A stretch of 64,000 nt of DNA from Monoplex corrugatus (Eukaryota > Mollusca > Gastropoda > Littorinimorpha > Ranellidae). The DNA lies in assembly GCA_030674185.1 (NCBI GenBank), contig CM060312.1, forward strand, positions 26,000,359-26,064,358. Direction: 5' to 3'. A model generated the notes under the pieces. It was not told the origin of the DNA. It did not search any database and worked only from the letters and a program-made list of their open reading frames with translations. Positions within the stretch are counted from its first letter, which is position 1; every line of letters begins with the position of its first letter. The position numbers and the translations under genes are program-made. This document shows positions 19,900 to 30,883 of this stretch, piece by piece.

Positions 19900-20160
19900 T
19901 CAGACCAAAGATACAGACATTTGTCGTACTGGAGAAGAAATCTGAGCAACGAGCAACACCCTCCATGACACAACTGTAAAGCGGATGAGTATCGTCTATG
20001 TGGTCTCATTCTTCCGCAGTCAACCAATGCCATGGTCAACTCTAGGGAAGAGCCAGTTCAGATCGAAAACCCCACACACTGATACAAATTGATAAGGATT
20101 GAAACCTTCAGCCAACGAGTCACTAGTCTGTTGTCTTTACCATTTCGCCATGGGCACTGT
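19900..20160. repeat. probable SINE-related sequence with tRNA-like remnant
   Basis: 'atcgaaaaccccacacactg' and 'gattgaaaccttcagccaac' parallel 'ccgaaaaatcccacactgat' and 'gagattctaacccacagcct' at 42160-42210. The second motif resembles the inverse of a tRNA B box. Both copies are degenerate. Confidence 0.4.
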
Positions 20161-20187
20161 CTGGAGACTGCTGACTTTGATTGTTTG

Positions 20188-20455
20188 ATTATTTCCACAC
20201 AACAGTGATCAGATGTGTTTCATTATTTCCATATAACAGTGATCAGATTGATTATTTCCATACAACAGTGATCAGATAGATTTGTTTCATTATTTCCATA
20301 CAACAGTGATCAGATTGATTATTCCATACAACAGTGATCAGATAGATTTGTTTCATTATTTCCATACAACAGTGATCAATTTGTTTCATTATTTCCATAC
20401 AACGGTGATCAGATTTGATTATTTCTATACAACAGTGATCAGATCAGTGAACATC
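20188..20455 (+). repeat. minisatellite, about 8 copies of a 29-38 bp unit
   Basis: The core 'ttatttccatacaacagtga' followed by TCAGAT recurs 8 times, with alternating spacers GATTGA and AGATTTGTTTCA. Divergence is very low, suggesting recent expansion. Confidence 0.95.
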
Positions 20456-20472
20456 GGTTTTTCACTTTTCTC

Positions 20473-20476
<4 letters not shown>

Positions 20477-20509
<33 letters not shown>
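20477..20509. repeat. poly-T tract
   Basis: About 33 consecutive T just after the minisatellite. Confidence 0.95.
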
Positions 20510-20510
<1 letters not shown>

Positions 20511-20737
20511 GCATGTGTAAGGAAAGACTCATGAATATGTACAGTAATTTGTCATGACATAATCCAGACATTAACCGTTAGGATTTGCACAGCACATCAT
20601 TTTCACAATAGCATCAAAACACAATCATAAACCAGTCGTAATTCATTGATAACAAATAGGTAGTGAAACGTCACGGCATAGCAATGTCACCGGTTACTGA
20701 AATAAAACTCTTGGTAAGATTTATCGTGATGCATTAA

Positions 20738-20942
20738 AGAGAGAGAGAGAGAGAGGGGGGGGGGGGACAGAGACCACGATCTTCAGACCACGACAAGTAT
20801 ATGTGTATATGTGTGTGTGTATGTGTGTATGTCGGTGCGTCTGCCTGTCTGTGTGTGTCTGTACTTCCGTGCGTCTGATTCTTTTTAGGTTTGTTTGTTT
20901 GTTTGTTTGTTTGTTTGTTTGTTTGTTTGTTTGTTTGTTTGT
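20738..20942. repeat. (GA)n, (GT)n and (TTTG)n microsatellites
   Basis: GAGA (20738-20756) is followed by poly-G, then GT-rich sequence (20801-20860), then about 13 TTTG units (20888-20941). Confidence 0.95.
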
Positions 20943-21002
20943 GTCTGTGTGTGCACGGAATCATGATAACAGTCCTGCACAATTTTACACCTCAAAGTAT
21001 AC

Positions 21003-21148
21003 ATTTATAATAATAATAATAATTACAATATTTATATAGCGCAAAATCTTGATAAAATCAAATCTAAGCGCTGAAACAGACACACACGCACGCACACACG
21101 TACGCACGCACGTACGCACGCGCACACACACACACACACACACACACG

Positions 21149-21186
<38 letters not shown>
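21003..21186. repeat. (TAA)n leader, 'tttatatagcgc' motif and (AC)n
   Basis: AATAATAAT is followed by 'atttatatagcgcaaaatct' and 'aatctaagcgctgaaaca', then about 110 bp of AC/ACGC. The middle part looks like the head of a short dispersed repeat. The remainder is a microsatellite. Confidence 0.6.
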
Positions 21187-21188
<2 letters not shown>

Positions 21189-21472
21189 TGGCTATAAATG
21201 GGGAGAAAGAATAAAAGCATAAAAGCAAGAATAAAAGCAATGGAAAATTATAGAGAGCATATCATTTACGTCAGTAGCGTGCACTTTTATGTACCATGAG
21301 GACTGTGTTGTCTTCTTTGTTAGAATGACTTTACTGTTCACCGATATAAACCTGGGGCATTGTTAATTCGCTGCAAGGGTGCTATCTTTCTTCCTGTTTT
21401 ATTCGCTGCCTACGTATTCAAGTCACGCATGTGACCGTCTTTTCTTTTTCTTGTTGTCTGCCATTAGGAAAA

Positions 21473-21790
21473 CAAACAAGCAATATTTATGGGACCTTTT
21501 ACGAGGCGAGAGAAATTTGAGCATTTAGTCACAACAGTAAAGCTGGAGGGGAAAAGAGCAGCAGGTAGACCTATGCAGAAAATATTTGACAGATCTGTAG
21601 AGTGGATGAGAACAGAAAGGGTAGGAGATGTACTTGCAGCGACAAAAGATAGATTCGCGTGGAGGGCCATGATCGCCAACCCTATGCGGCAGAGTACATG
21701 ATGATGATGATGATGATGATGATAGTGATGATGATGATGATGATGATGATGACGACGGTGACGGTGATGGTGATGAGATGGTGATGGTGA
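21473..21790 (+). mobile_element. LINE A 3' end fragment with expanded (TGATGA)n tail
   Basis: It encodes the family-A C-terminus (IFMGPFTRREKFEHLVTTVK then VEWMRTERVGDVLA, ending NPMRQST-stop at 21699-21701). A TGA/TGATGG array of about 90 bp follows (21700-21790). It is 5'-truncated at about 21470. Confidence 0.85.
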
Positions 21791-21892
21791 TGATGAGTTG
21801 TCTGCCATACAGGTCGATGGTTAGGGCAGCAATACTAGCCAGTAGCTTTCCTCCCTCGTCTTCTGTCTAACAAGATGGACTGGACCGACCTC

Positions 21893-22800
21893 TGGTTATT
21901 GTTATTGTTATTGTTGTTTAAAGCCCAGCCGATTGCGTAGAGCCATATCAGGGCTATAAACGCTTCAAAACATACACAACTTCAACAGGAAAAAAGGGAA
22001 AGAAAATTAAGTACACATATCAATGCATTCGCGCACATAATCTACGGATGTGCCCCTGGGTTGACCACTCCGTCCAGTTTATACCATACCATACCGCTGC
22101 AGACTGGTTTAGGCTATTCAGCCTTTAGTCTGGTCTTTTTTCGCGAAAAACTTAATCAAACACACAATTTAAAACTTCTTATGTGGGTATTGATGGCTCA
22201 ACAGTCTGGAAGTCTACCCAATCGAATAAATGCGGTCTGCCCAATGGCGATCCAGAGTGGCCTTGAAGCTATCGAGAGATGGTGCGTTGACCACTTTTTC
22301 TGGGAGCGCGTTCCAGGGATTCACCACTCGATAGAAGAAAAAAGTGCTGGCGCAGTGAACTATCGCAACTCCTTTTCTTGAGCTTTAGATTGTGCCCTCG
22401 GGTCTGCAGGGGATTTAAAATACACACCTGAATACAAATTTAAGCATACCAAAGGACACCAAACATATGTAAAAACGGGCATAGATTATCTAAAATTGCT
22501 TCTGCATATCTCACCTCCCTAGAGCCAAAACTGCACTGAATACATGTACCCAATTATCAACCCGTAGAAAAAGTACATACTACTTTATCAAACACATACA
22601 GGTGATTGGACCTGCAAGGCAGATAATGATAAGAAGAAATGACAAAAAGCAAAGGAGTAAGAAAGAAACAGAGAGAGTGACAGAAAAGAGGAAATTTCTA
22701 GCACAGAGTTTCCAGAAGGTGGGGATACTATTTGTACTGAAAGAGCCTCCGGCACCTCCACAGGGAGTCGACCTCTGGTAAAGTGCCCCATCTCATAAGA
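21893..22800 (-). repeat. dispersed element N, minus copy, split by a CR1/L2-like fragment
   Basis: The outer parts (21893-22074 and 22405-22800) are the reverse complement of the family-N sequence at 1840-3080. Matches include 'aaagcccagccgattgcgta', 'ttgaccactccgtccagttt', 'gcttctgcatatctcacctc' and 'ttccagaaggtggggatact'. The middle part (22075-22404) is foreign. The tail at 21893-21920 is (TTATTG)n. Confidence 0.8.
22075..22404 (-). mobile_element. CR1/L2-like LINE 3' end inserted in element N
   Basis: The minus strand reads TRGHNLKLKKRSCDS, then FFFYRVVNPWNALPEKVVNA, then SLDSFKATLDRHWADR and a stop. This is the typical C-terminal end of CR1/L2-type LINE proteins (R-V-x-N-x-W-N-x-L-P). 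About 170 bp of 3' UTR and a (GGTAT)n tail (22077-22094) follow. It is 5'-truncated to the last 50 or so codons. Confidence 0.85.
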
Positions 22801-23335
22801 GCCCTGAGCGTTTCCCAGAACATCAGAGATATAGGCAGACGTGCGTATAACAAATGCATTTCAACCCCTACCGCTGTGATGGAAACAGAGGAACTATGAT
22901 ACTGTAATGTTAAGAAAACGACACAAATGTTACATTGCCGTGACGTTTCCACTGCGCGTGTCAAATACAAATACATATACATTTGCGTGTGTGTCTGTGT
23001 CTGGTTGTATGTGTGCATGTGTACAACAATACAATACCAATCGGCGACATACACGACCAAGGCGGAGTCCTTCACTTCATGGCACTGACAATAATTTTTA
23101 TTTGTGGCAACTGCGACAGAACAGTCTGTCACTTCAAACCGCGATTGTGCATCTCAGTATCATAGTACGAACCAGGATGATGAAGCTAATTGAAATATTC
23201 ATTCATTGAGATGTCTGGCTAATTCAGCCTGACCATAGTCTTACAATATAAATGATGGAGGTAAGATAGTACATACAGCGTAAAGCACCATTTCAGTGAA
23301 TTAACCACGTACTCAGCGCATCTGCATTACGCTAC
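22800..23335. other. no recognisable gene
   Basis: Mixed sequence with a short GT stretch near 22985-23020. The frames have no recognised domain. Confidence 0.45.
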
Positions 23336-23339
23336 GTCA

Positions 23340-23742
23340 TGTTACGTCATGTTATGTATCCCGAAACCGTGCTGGTCGTACGGGCATCACTAATAATTTT
23401 GCAACAAAAGTGTCCTCCATCTCTCATGATCTTCTGCCACTCTCTGGCAAGTGCTGAAGTTCAGACCTGTCCATTCTTGGTTGTCATCTTCCCATCGCTT
23501 CTGTTGTCTTCCTGTTTTTCTTCCCCTGAGACTATATCTCGAAGGATATCTGTTTGCCTGAGCATCCAGCCCTATGTTCATACCACTTCATTTTACTTCG
23601 TTCAACTCCAGTCTGAAGGTTTTCAAATGGACCACTTCTTGTTTGATGCTAATGTGTACTATCCCATTGGTGACATGGTCGGTAAATAAGATGCACACAA
23701 TCTTTTGATAGCACCTCGTCAACATGGCTTGGTCCTCCTATG
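23340..23742 (-). mobile_element. LINE D, 3' part (outermost layer of the nest)
   Basis: The minus strand reads, with frameshifts, QAMLTRCYQKIVCILFTDHV, then GRKTGRQQKRWEDD, EWTGLNFSTCQRVAEDHERW and PVRPARFRDT near the end. This is the C-terminus of an APE-type LINE. The N-terminal remainder of the same copy resumes at 34232 on the far side of the mariner. Joining the sides rebuilds TWTLTA... then QAM...RCY, as in related LINE proteins. Confidence 0.85.
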
Positions 23743-23744
23743 CA

Positions 23745-24241
23745 CGAGGGTGAGTCAAAAAGTAATGCCTTTTCATTTATATCAGACGAAGTTTTCGATC
23801 AAATTACCCGAAAAGTTGCTCAGTTACAAATGATTATAACTGTTACGGACTGAAATATTTTTTTTGGTATGTTTCCGGTTCATAGATTCGTGAGGTAAAT
23901 TCAAAATGGCTGCCCCCTTAGAGCTACGTCAGAAACAAAGAGCAGTGATCGAATTCCTTGTTGCTGAGGTGGAAACCCCTGTGAACATTCACAGACGATT
24001 ACAAAATGTGTATAAGGAGAATACTTTAGATTATAGCAATGTTCGCAGGTTGGGTCTGTCGTCAGAATGATAAAAAGATGGGAACTGCGAGCGTATCCAA
24101 TAAACCCCATTCTGGCCGTCCGTCCACTTCTATGAATCCTGCCAATAAAGCAGAAGCAGATGCTCTGATTAGAAAAGATAGGTGCATAACTCTTGAGGTG
24201 TTGACAGAAAACCTTGAAGTGAGCCATGGAAGTGCTTATAA
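23745..24241 (+). mobile_element. mariner transposon, 5' part with terminal inverted repeat
   Basis: The TIR starts CGAGGGTGAGTCAAAA at 23745 and is matched in inverse by TTTTGACTCACCCTCG ending at 34229. The expected TA is intact at the right end (34230-34231) and is CA at the left (23743-23744). The body continues at 33383 after the Penelope-like insertion. Confidence 0.9.
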
Positions 24242-24253
24242 CATTGTTGAATC
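23905..24253 (+). pseudogene. mariner transposase, N-terminal DNA-binding part
   Basis: It starts with ATG at 23905 (MAAPLELRQKQRAVIEFLVA) and includes a first helix-turn-helix (FLVAEVETPVNIHRRLQNVY) and, after a frame change near 24047, SGRPSTSMNPANKAEADALI and TLEVLTENLEVSHGSAYNIV. This corresponds to the paired-type HTH domain of mariner transposases. The frame is then cut by the Penelope-like insertion at 24253. The catalytic half lies at 33383-34120. The frameshift and the insertion make it non-functional. Confidence 0.88.
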
Positions 24254-24431
24254 CCTTTTTATCCACTGGACGAGACGGCAGGGAAGTTTTAGTCTTTTTG
24301 TTATTATCCGTTGTTTGGTGTCTGTGATCGTGCATTCGCGCTTGACAAAGGCCGGTTGGCCGAAAATTTGTACTTGTCTTGTTGTATTGAATACGCGTTC
24401 TTTTTTGGTTTACTTGTTCTTCTGGTTCTTG
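24254..24431 (+). repeat. left terminal direct repeat (pLTR) of the Penelope-like element
   Basis: It runs from 'ccctttttatccactggacg' to 'gtttacttgttcttctggtt' and matches 33205-33380, with shared blocks 'ttgttattatccgttgtttg', 'gcttgacaaagg.cggttgg' and 'attgaatacgcgttcttttt'. Differences are a few substitutions and short indels. Confidence 0.9.
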
Positions 24432-24783
24432 TTTGCTTGGACACGGGCAGTGGCACTTATTTTGGATCTCGTATTACTCCAAGACTGCATTTTGTCTGTA
24501 TTAGCGTCTTCGTATCACGTCTTGCTTTTATCTACTACATTTTATTTTTGTTAGCGTCTTTTTATCACGTCTTGCTTTTATCTCATAGTTTTTTACACAA
24601 TGTCACGTTTTGCATCAAATCTACATTTCCGTCTTCTCTCTGATTTCCAACTTCTTCCTCCTCCACTTTTTTCCCTTGCTGTATCCTACACAAAGATCTG
24701 TTTTACTAAAACAAAAACGTACAGTCATCTATACTTTCTGCGTTCTTGCTTACGCAGAAACATCATCCCTAAAGGATTTCAAC

Positions 24784-24945
24784 TAAACACACTCCTCTGA
24801 CAAAGTAATAAGAACATTTCAACTTAAATACACTCCTTCTGACAAAAGTAATAAGAAACATTTCAACTTAAATACACTCCTTCTGACAAAAGTAATAAGA
24901 ACATTCAACTTAAATACACTCTTCTGACAAAAGTAATAAGAAACT
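24784..24945 (+). repeat. 47-bp minisatellite upstream of the Penelope RT frame
   Basis: Four copies of 'cttaaatacactccttctga' followed by 'caaaagtaataagaa(a)cattt' with small indels. It lies between the left direct repeat and the RT frame. Confidence 0.9.
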
Positions 24946-24946
24946 G

Positions 24947-27213
24947 TTGCAGTCTACTAATAACATCCTTCTAAAAGCAAGCAGACAAATTATGAAAGCC
25001 CATATAGAACATTTAGAACGTAAATTGTCCTTCGCTGACAAATCCCCAAAACACTTCAGTTCGGAAATTAGCAGAACCCATCTTTCAGTCTCTTTATCAA
25101 AACTACCGCCATCAATTTTCAATGCGTCATTACACAAGCACATGCAAACCATGAAAAACAAAAAATTAATTAACTTGAACAAGACTGTGAATCCTTCTGC
25201 ACCGTTCCTGGCACCTGTCAGCAGCCCAGCCCTGGTCAAGAACACAGGCGCAGTTCCCTCTCCCTCTGCCTCCTGTACACCTACTACTTCCACATCCACC
25301 TTTTCTGCTCCCCCTGGTCAGCCTTCAACTTCCTTCCAGGAAACCTTTCCTGCAATCCCACACCGCTAAGTACTTTTCCCGCTCCACATCCCTCTAGCTC
25401 TGCACGTCACATCCTTGTACAACGCATTCCATCAGACTTGTCACTCTCTGAGGCGGAAATGTCAGCCCTTTCAAAAGGCCTGAATTTTGTCCCTTTAAAA
25501 CCATCTGCTAATAAATACCAAACAATGAACAGCTGCCAACGCTTTTTCGGATCTCTACGTTGGATGGCAGTACTGGGACTTCCTCCCAAGCAAAAATTGA
25601 ATCCAGATTCTGACTTGCTTACAAAACTTTTCCATAAGCCTGCTCATCGGGAACCTCTTCGCAACACCTTTCCCGAAGTTGAACATTACATCAACAAATG
25701 CCACCAAGAAATAGGCTGTCTCAATATGCGACCCAGAAATATTCCAACATTGCCAAAGAAGAAAGTGACGCACTACACTCCCTCAAAAACAGAGACGACA
25801 TTGTCATCAAACCAGAGGACAAAGGTGGTGCATTTGTTGTCTGGGATAAAAATCTGTAAATAAAGGAAGCCCAAAAACAACTCCATCATCAAGCCTTTTA
25901 CAAAAAATTAGACAAACCTGCACACGACCAATCATGCCAAGATATCCAAACTTATCAACAATCTCATAACCTCCAAGCAGCTGCCCCCCACTGCCAGACT
26001 ACTCACCAAACAACTTCCAGTCCAATCATTTTTTTATTTACTTCCCAAAATACATAAAGCCAACAACCCTGGCCGTCCTATTGTGTCAGCTTGCAACTGC
26101 CCAACTGAAAATATTTCTCAGTCTCTTGACCACATTTTGCAACCTATAGTCCAGTCTTTGCCCACCTTCATCAAATACACTAACCACACGCTGAATCTGA
26201 TTCAAATGATAAATAAAGACCATACCTTCAAGCCCAAACACTTGTTCACTTTGAATGTGACCTCTCTGTATACAAGCATACCCCCATTCTGACGGGTTGA
26301 AAACTCTCCAGCATTTTCTAGACAAACGACCTGATCAGACATTGTCTACATCAACCCTCGTCCGACTTGCGGAGCTGGTCCTGACAATGAATACATTCTC
26401 ATTTGGTGATGAGACGTTTTCACAGGTTAGCGGAGTCGCAATGGGTACAAAGATGGGCCCCAGCTATGCCTGTCTGTTCATGGGATACTTAGAAGAACAA
26501 ATCCTACAACAATACAAGAGACCCAAACCTGAAGTTTACAAAAGATACATTGATGACTGCATTGGTGTGACATCCATCGATCATGACCAACTCTTGCAAT
26601 TCATCCATTACGTTCAAACCTTTCACCCATCCATCAAGTTCACATGTGAAGTTTCAAACACATCCGTATGCTTTCTGGACATCGAAGTTTCTCTTCAATC
26701 TGAAAAAACTAGTTACTACAGTCCACTACAAATCTACAGACTCACATTCTTATCTGGACTGTCGATCATCTCACACTTCCAACACCAAAAACAGCATTCC
26801 CTACTCGCAGCTCTTGCGACTACGACACCTCTGCTCAGATGAGGATGATTTCCATGACAAAGCAGATGAAATTACCAGATGTTTCCTGCGCAGACATTAC
26901 CCACTCAGTGTCATCTATGAAGACCGGAAAAAAAGTCAACTCTGTCTCTCGGTCAAATGCCCTCCATTCTGAGCCTAAAGCTGCCACAGAGAATCGGCCA
27001 GTTCTCAGTCTAATTTATCACCCGTCTATGCACTATGTGAAAAGGATCATCTTATCCAACTGGGACATTCTGCAATCCAGTCCCACTGTAGCTGGAACTT
27101 TTGACCAGCTCCCTTTGATCGTCTACAAGAGAGACACAAATCTCCGCGACCTGCTGGTACGTTCAAGTCTCAGCAAACCAGTCAGCCAACCTCCAGGAAC
27201 CTCTCCATGTAAC
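24947..27213 (+). pseudogene. Penelope-type reverse transcriptase (frameshifted)
   Basis: Blocks in order are an N-terminal domain (LSLSEAEMSALSKGLNFVPL at about 25438), LPKIHKANNPGRPIVSACN (26041-26097), LNVTSLYTSIPP (26254-26289, catalytic Asp replaced by Asn), GVAMGTKMGPSYACLFMGYL (26427-26486), RYIDDCIG (26543-26566, paired catalytic Asp), and FTCEVSNTSVCFLDIEVSLQ. A further-downstream HYVKRIILSNWDIL...DLLVRSSLSKPV follows. These are hallmark motifs of Penelope RTs, which are related to telomerase RT. At least four frame breaks occur (25369, 25863, 26289 and the 26842 region). The frame runs up to 27213, where LINE E interrupts it. Confidence 0.9.
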
Positions 27214-27861
27214 AAACCTAAAACCAAAAACAAACTTACTAACAATATAAGTATTGATGAATGGTTCAGTCATTTTAAAAACGTATTTCAAGATAACAGA
27301 TCAACAAATGATGAGCGCTGCATTGTCGAAGTAGATTTAAATGAATCAACAGAACACCCATTAAATTCTAAGATAACTATAGAAGAAGTCAGAGAATCCA
27401 TCAGAAAATTGAGGATAGGTAAAGCCAGTGGAATAGACGGTGTTACAGCCGAGATGTTAAAAAATGGTAACACAAATATCTATAATTTTCTTTTGAAGCT
27501 GTTTAACACTTTATTCGACCGAGGAATTTATCCTCAAGATTGGTCAAAAGCTATTATCATACCAATATTTAAGAAAGGAGATCCTGATAAAGTGGATAAT
27601 TACAGGGGTGTGTCGTTATTAAGCATTGTTTCAAAATGTTACACATCAATACTGAATACTAGATTGTATGCTTGGTTAGAAAACAATAATTTAATATCAG
27701 AAAGTCAGGCAGGTTTTAGGAAAAAATATTCTACAGTGGATCAAATTTTCAGTCTGTACGCTATGGTTCAGAAAACTATGTGCAAGAAAGGTAGAAAACT
27801 ATATGTTGCTTTTGTAGACTTTAAGAAAGCCTTTGATTCGGTTCAGCATGACAAACTTTAA
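26839..27861 (+). pseudogene. chimeric frame: Penelope RT end fused to LINE E RT start
   Basis: This 340-codon frame reads from the Penelope C-terminal region (to about 27213) straight into LINE E. Residues around 125 onward (TKNKLTNNISIDEWFSHFKN) begin the LINE part, and it runs through RKLYVAFVDFKKAFDSVQHD to a stop at 27861. The continuity is a chance product of the insertion and should not be annotated as one gene. Confidence 0.85.
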
Positions 27862-28378
27862 AGTGTATTCAAAATCAAGGAGTAAAAGGGAAGTTTTTGG
27901 CTTCGCTAAAAGCAATGTATGAATCATTATGCTCATGTATTCGGGCAAACTGGGAATTATCTGAAATATTCGATAACCCCATAGGCGTGAGACAAGGATG
28001 TGTCTTAAGCCCTACTTTATTTTCGGTATTAATAAATCAATTAGCCAATTGTATGGATGAAAAGGGGCGACATGGCATCCAGTTGATGCCAGGTTTAATG
28101 CAAATATTCATTCTTCTTTTTGCAGATGATGTAGCCCTTCTGTCAACAACACCAAATGGTTTGCAAAACCAGTAAAGAGTCTTGCAGACATACTGTGCCA
28201 GCATGAAACTGGAAGTTAATCTTGAAAAAAATAAGGTTATGGTTTTTAGAAGAGGGGGCTTCTTAGGACGACATGAACAATGGTTTTACAAAGGGACAAA
28301 ATTGGAAGTAGTTAGTAAATATTGTTATCTGGGTTTCAATTTCACGACAGTGATTAGCACCAAGGCCGCACAGAACAT

Positions 28379-29174
28379 TTGGTGACAAAAGGTAAAAAAG
28401 CATCTTTGCTATTAAACAGGACTTTTCAAAAATATAAAGACATGACTATAGAAACTTTCTTCAAGTTGTTTGATGCAAAAATCCAACCTATTTTGTTGTA
28501 TTCTTCTGAGATATGGGGACTTAACAGACTCGAGCATATACATGTAGAGAAAGTACATTTGGTATCGTGCAAAAGAGTGTTGGGTGTTCCAGTCAGGACA
28601 CTAACAAGATGGTATATGGGGATTTGGGAAGATATTCTCTTTATGTCAACTCCTCAACTACCTGTCTTAGATATTGGTTTAAATTACTAGAAATGAATCC
28701 AAATAGGTTACCTTTAAGGCTTACCAAATGTTAGTGGAACTTGACAGGGCTGGGAAAGAATGCTGGGCTTCAAAAATAAGGGAAATTTTGTGTGAAACGG
28801 GATTTAATATCGTGTGGCTGCAACAAGGTGTTGGTGATGTAAAAATCTTTTTGCGTGTATTTAAACAGAGACTTGTAGACTTATGTATTCAAGAATGGTC
28901 TGGGTCACTCAGAGACAGAGATAGGTATGATAGCTACAGATCATTTAAGACTATCTTTGAAAAAGAGAAGTACATTGACTCTATTGATATATACTGTTTC
29001 AGAGTTGCCCTTTCACAAATAAGGTTGAACGTTTTACCACTAAACAATAATATAAATAGATACAGTGAATCTGATCAAGAAAAGGTGTGTCCATTTTGCA
29101 GGACAGAATCTAAAACGAAGAACACTTATTATTTAGATGTTCCACTTACGCTGACCTCAGGGCGAAATTTTTAA
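28379..29174 (+). pseudogene. C-terminal region of LINE E, in two frames
   Basis: 28379-28690 carries FKLFDAKIQPILLYSSEIWG and the following helix region. 28728-29174 continues with CFRVALSQIRLNVLPLNNNI and a CPFC...C zinc-binding-like motif (CPFCRTESK). One frame change separates them. Typical post-RT sequence of LINEs. Confidence 0.8.
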
Positions 29175-29639
29175 AAGATTTAGTCAGCATGCCTATGTGC
29201 ATACTGCTCCAATCAACAAATAGCCACCGAAGTCACAGCGTATCCAGATACGTTTTCCACGCCATGAATAGGAGAAAAAAATTGTTAAAAGGAGAAGAAA
29301 ACTAAATAGTTATGTAGAATCTAGCACTAGAATTTCAGACAATACTTAATTTCAATTGTAAAGATAAAAAAAATGTTTATTTGAATATGAAAGGGGTGCT
29401 CATATAGACACACATATGCATATATGCCTGTGTATTCACGTTGACGTTGGTGTACTTATGTGCATATATAGGTGATAGTATCTACATTATGGATATATGT
29501 GGATACATGTGTATATATCTATGTGTGTATATATGTATGAGTGATTATGTATGTGTGCGTGTATATAGATGTGTATGTGTGTATGTGCGTTTATACATAA
29601 CCTTCAATTCAGTCTATGGCCTGAACCATTGCTGACCGC

Positions 29640-30425
29640 CAAAGATTGAGTTGTCTCTGAACTAAAAGATGCAAGAAGTGCTAAATATGCATTGAATGAT
29701 CATTTGGTATTGTCTCAATGTCAATTGTTTTGGTAAATGAGTGACTGATCTGTGATTAGTCTGATTAATTGATTGGCATTATGAATGTCTGTTTTTGCCA
29801 ATTAACCGACTGTTTTGGGGTCGAATTGCTCTTATGTCATATATTTCTTGGTTCATTTCATTGTACATTAATTCCATTGATTGGTTTAGATTCACTGATG
29901 AATAAATTGATAAACCGAACGCATGATTACCTGACAACGGAATGATTATATGATTTGTTAATTGATGGTGATGGGTGGCTCACCGACTGATCGATTTATA
30001 GATTGATGGTTTTAGCTATTGATCGATCAGTGATTGAATTATGGAATGTATGGATGATTGATTCGCGTTATTTGAAGTAACGATTGCAAATTGATATATT
30101 GAACTCAATTAAATTCTAGGTTATCTGGTCGATTAAGTCACTGGGTAACTGATTAACTGGTTAAATGATTGATCGATCGATTGATTGAGTGAGGGAGTGA
30201 TTACGTGAAGTGATTGTTACTGAAGTGATATCGATTGTACAGTTGGATGATGCATCTGACCCAGTCAGTTGAAAGCTGATTTGTCATTTGATTCACGGGC
30301 TGAATGGCGGATTATTTGATTGATCAATTGGTAAATCAGTTGATTGATTGGTTAATTGATTGGTTGACTGATTGATAGATTGGTTGGTTGGTTGATCGAT
30401 TGATGGATTGATTGTTTATGTCAAG
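29640..30425 (+). repeat. degenerate GATT-rich array in the LINE E 3' region
   Basis: It holds hundreds of bases of TGATTGATTGAT-like units with many substitutions, densest at 30160-30190 and 30310-30420. It lies wholly between the LINE E target-site duplications, so it is part of that insertion. Confidence 0.75.
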
Positions 30426-30835
30426 TAGCTGTGGTTGAATGTATTGATCAACTGTATGATCACTGAAGGGTACAAGAAACGTCAGATCTGTGCACTAATT
30501 GAATGGTTTGTTTGTCTGATAGCCAGTTATTGTAAAATTGATGGTTGGATGAATGATATAGATGCGGTTAATGACAAATATTCTTAGCTGGCCAGTTAAG
30601 GAATATGGACTAGAATACAAATGAAAAGATACTGTAAATGCAAAGATGAATGTATCCCAGCTTATGTGACGGTAAGCGATAGAAGGGGACAATGTGACAG
30701 AGTTCACTGCAGTTTGATAGTATAACTTGAATGAATGTATAAGAAAACCTGATCTCCTCCCCTCCCCTTTCCCATGCATGTATTATGGCCAAAGGCCGAT
30801 GTACAATAAACATTTTATGAGTTCTGAGTTCTGAG

Positions 30836-30883
30836 AAACCTAAATGCAGGACATGTCCTTTCTTGAGCACAGCCACCACAGTC
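30836..30883 (+). pseudogene. 48-bp remnant of the Penelope frame between LINE E and LINE F
   Basis: It translates as KPKCRTCPFLEHSHHS. The CRTC pair belongs to the cysteine-containing stretch that precedes the GIY-YIG domain in Penelope-like proteins. This island proves that LINE E and LINE F inserted at two sites only about 40 bp apart in the same host element. Confidence 0.88.

Larger units (their letters stand above)
27223..30835 (+). mobile_element. LINE E, 5'-truncated, inserted in the Penelope-like element
   Basis: It is flanked by the 9-bp duplication AAACCTAAA at 27214-27222 and 30836-30844. It encodes an RT in several frames: RIGKASGIDGVTAEML near 27415, FVDFKKAFDSVQHDKL near 27814-27861, GVRQGCVLSPTLFSVL near 27985 and LFADDVALLSTT near 28118. 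A C-terminal tail with CPFCRTESK (29089) follows. The protein part ends near 29330, and about 1.5 kb of 3' sequence follows, containing a GATT-rich array. The 3' end is a short TTCTGAG repeat (30821-30835). The endonuclease is missing through 5' truncation. Confidence 0.9.

Noticed and set aside
20188..20455. CRISPR-like array
   Set aside because: Spacers are short and themselves repeated, and the genome is clearly eukaryotic; it is a minisatellite.
26839..27861. A 340-codon fused gene
   Set aside because: The frame crosses the LINE E target-site duplication and joins two unrelated elements by chance.
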